Positions 62,475 through 64,000 of a DNA stretch of 64,000 bases are shown here, in pieces. Source of the stretch: Flagellimonas aurea (GTDB taxonomy: Bacteria; Bacteroidota; Bacteroidia; Flavobacteriales; Flavobacteriaceae). The notes beneath the pieces are model-generated. The model was given only the letters and a program-made list of their open reading frames with translations, was not told the DNA's origin and did not search any database. The position numbers were made by a program, and so were the translations under genes. How positions within the stretch are numbered: the first letter of the stretch is position 1; every line of letters starts with the position of its first letter. Location: contig NZ_JAFLNL010000009.1 in NCBI RefSeq assembly GCF_017313785.1, positions 62,001 through 126,000 on the forward strand, read 5' to 3'.

Positions 62475-63275
62475 TCAATTGATACACGGAGCTGGATTCG
62501 GTCCAAAAGGACCTAGAACTTCACCGTCGGGTGTTTCAATAGTGTAGACGTGTTCTTCTTCAAATGCACCACTGGTATACGAAATCACTAAACTGTTGGT
62601 TCCTTCGGGTACATTTACATTAAAAGTGGCTGCATCACCAGCGGTAAATGTGTAGTCCGTGGTTGCCCCATCAATCTCGAACGTTACAAAGGCTCCGTCC
62701 CATCCGTCCCCATATAGGTCTTGCATCTCTATTACCCATGTTCCTGGTACAGTAGTCCCTGAAACGGGAGAGCACTTAACAAGAACAATAAAGTTAAATG
62801 CTTGCAATTGTTCTGGCTGTCCTGTGAGGGTTGCGCTATAGTTGGCCACTGTGGTCACTGTTCCATCCGTTCCTGTGGATTCTCCCAAAAACCGGATAAA
62901 GTCGCCTCCAGAGATATCATCCACTGTTATGCCCAGTGCACTGGCAATGTCGGTATAAGGAATGGAAAGGTCGCTTGGGAACTCTGTTATTGTTGCCAAT
63001 GGCACCGTGTCGGAAGATACTCCGCCGGACTCCAAAGTTACGCTCAAATCCCATGAGGCAACATTGTCACTAGGGTCATCAACGGTACCGGAGAAAGTGG
63101 AGTTGGCCAAGTCACCTTTGGCAACAATGGTTTCGTCCAGCTTTATCCTCACATAAGGTGCGGCCGAATCTTCCAGCTCAAACACGTTGAGTGGGTTTTT
63201 GTCCTCGTCTTCACAGGCCGCTATTCCCAAAATCAGTAGTGATAGACCGATTATATATTTAAAGTTACTTTTCAT
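62475..63275 (-). CDS. SusD-linked lipoprotein of unknown fold
   Basis: A 266-residue predicted lipoprotein: Cys at about residue 21 (LILGIAACEDEDKNP). The mature part is acidic and rich in beta-strand-forming Thr/Val, with a DSAAPYVRIKLDET region and a C-terminal part (GTWVIEMQDLYGDGWDGAFVTFEIDG onwards) like the proprotein-convertase-associated or CUB-like modules. The frame is open upstream to 63353, but the ATG at 63275 gives the lipoprotein signal. It follows the SusD-type gene by 22 bases. It may help capture a peptide or glycan; no catalytic motif seen. Confidence 0.7.
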   Translation of the reverse strand: MKSNFKYIIGLSLLILGIAACEDEDKNPLNVFELEDSAAPYVRIKLDETIVAKGDLANSTFSGTVDDPSDNVASWDLSVTLESGGVSSDTVPLATITEFPSDLSIPYTDIASALGITVDDISGGDFIRFLGESTGTDGTVTTVANYSATLTGQPEQLQAFNFIVLVKCSPVSGTTVPGTWVIEMQDLYGDGWDGAFVTFEIDGATTDYTFTAGDAATFNVNVPEGTNSLVISYTSGAFEEEHVYTIETPDGEVLGPFGPNPAPCIN

Positions 63276-63297
63276 AAGTATTGTTTTTAGAATTAAA

Positions 63298-63999
63298 TCA
63301 ATCAACGAATCCATCGGGGTTGGTGTCCCAGAACACGGGAGTACTTGGTGCACTTTTCTGTGTAATGTTCGTGTTGCTGTCCGCAGCTGTCTGTGAATAC
63401 CACATAGACCTTAGGAATGGTCCTGGGTCGTTGGTGGTAAAGGCAGGTGTCAGGTTATCGGGTTGACCTGTTCTTCTATACGTATTGTATGCTTCAATTC
63501 CGTTGCACCATAAAGCAATAAAGTATTGCTCCACAATAATTCGAAGTTTGTCCGTATCGTTCCCGGCATCATAGGCTGCCAATATTTCTGCAACATGATT
63601 GTCTACGGCTGTCGAGGTCGGAACAAATCCTGTACCCTCTGCCAAAGAAGCCCCAAAGTCCATAACCGTGCCAATGGATTGCCGTATGCCCGTTTCCAGA
63701 TAATCTCTTGCACTTCCGGTAGTGTTCAATGTCAATGATGCTTCTGCTAACATAAAATAGGTATAGGAAGACATCAAAATAGGGGATATTCCCGCACCTA
63801 CGAGCCCCTCGTTCACTGCCCCGGAACCGGATACATTTCTAAAAGAGTTGTCATCGAACGGTCCACCAACTGGGTAGGTTCCGTGCAGCGTCCTAAAGGC
63901 ATCATCTGGTGGAATACCGTCATCGTCCAAATGGTTTCGTCCCCAATATCCGCTTAAACCATTGGTAGCGGGAACCAAACAATAGGGTTCGGAAGGGTC
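63298..63999 (-). CDS. SusD/RagB nutrient-binding outer-membrane lipoprotein (partial)
   Basis: The frame is open to the right edge, so only the C-terminal part (about 233 residues) is present; the apparent start at 63978 is a TTG inside the gene. Features fit the SusD_2-type family: ILMSSYTYFMLAEASLTLNTTGSARDYLETGIRQSI (helical TPR part) and FIALWCNGIEAYNTYRRTGQP, then a C-terminal NPDGFVD. A SusC partner should lie further upstream outside the window. This opens a second nutrient-uptake locus whose substrate is not indicated by the visible genes. Confidence 0.82.
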   Translation of the reverse strand, partial: DPSEPYCLVPATNGLSGYWGRNHLDDDGIPPDDAFRTLHGTYPVGGPFDDNSFRNVSGSGAVNEGLVGAGISPILMSSYTYFMLAEASLTLNTTGSARDYLETGIRQSIGTVMDFGASLAEGTGFVPTSTAVDNHVAEILAAYDAGNDTDKLRIIVEQYFIALWCNGIEAYNTYRRTGQPDNLTPAFTTNDPGPFLRSMWYSQTAADSNTNITQKSAPSTPVFWDTNPDGFVD

Positions 64000-64000
64000 C

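Noticed and set aside
62266..62547. Plus-strand 93-codon frame in the 345-base gap
   Set aside because: Its 3' part runs antisense through the lipoprotein terminator and coding end, and the product (KQILLKGYFGFKAVFRIL) has no recognisable family.

Overview
The window is chromosomal DNA from a member of the Flavobacteriaceae (phylum Bacteroidota), most like the marine Muricauda/Allomuricauda/Flagellimonas group; the genus is a guess from gene order and protein style. The gldKLMN genes of the type IX secretion/gliding machinery, SusC/SusD pairs, the miaB-EBP-lptE-TPR-secG-groESL order, flavobacterial lipoprotein signals and several TAnnTTTG-type -7 boxes all fit. Genes are densely packed. I saw no tRNA, rRNA, CRISPR array, insertion sequence or prophage.

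Layout. 1-8.1 kb: tail of a non-specific nuclease, then a leftward cell-shape run (purH, mreB, mreC, mreD, mrdA, rodA) and a free-methionine sulfoxide reductase. 8.2-19.8 kb: a rightward copper/silver resistance island: HYC_CC_PP small protein, CusA-type RND pump, TolC-type channel, metal-binding lipoprotein, HMA-AraC regulator, CopA ATPase, PepSY membrane protein, CusB-type adaptor, then a 31-residue basic peptide. 19.9-26.6 kb: a leftward run miaB, sigma-54 activator, lptE, TPR protein, secG, groS, groL. 26.7-28.8 kb: a membrane protein and an LVIVD lipoprotein. 28.9-37.6 kb: topA, a tiny membrane protein, an arginase-fold protein, and gldK-gldL-gldM-gldN. 37.7-42.2 kb: FAD oxidoreductase, DUF983 protein, ABC-F ATPase, LRR protein. 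42.3-48.2 kb: a tripartite RND multidrug-type efflux operon plus a CPXCG protein. 48.4-59.5 kb: a leftward beta-glucan (probably laminarin) utilization locus: membrane-spanning regulator, SusC, SusD, a repeat-domain surface lipoprotein and a GH16 enzyme. 59.6-62.1 kb: MFS transporter, small unknown protein and outer-membrane protein. 62.4-64 kb: edge of a second SusD-type locus.

How the parts work together. The copper island covers sensing (HMA-AraC), cytoplasm-to-periplasm export (CopA), periplasmic metal handling (HMBD lipoprotein) and periplasm-to-outside export (CusA/CusB/TolC). The same CPMH...CPxCGM metal-binding motif appears four times in three of its proteins. The glucan locus pairs capture (SusD, repeat lipoprotein), cleavage (GH16), import (SusC) and its own regulator.

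Most interesting: (a) a sigma-54 -24/-12-like element in front of groESL, in the same gene run as a receiver-less sigma-54 activator; (b) an arginase-fold protein beside gldK that has lost three of the six Mn ligands and is probably not an enzyme, although such genes are annotated formimidoylglutamase; (c) a one-piece copper sensor joining an HMA-like CxxC domain to an AraC HTH; (d) a CusA with a large extra hydrophobic insertion; (e) an unannotated 31-residue Lys/Ala-rich peptide; (f) a surface lipoprotein whose last two domains are recent tandem duplicates.
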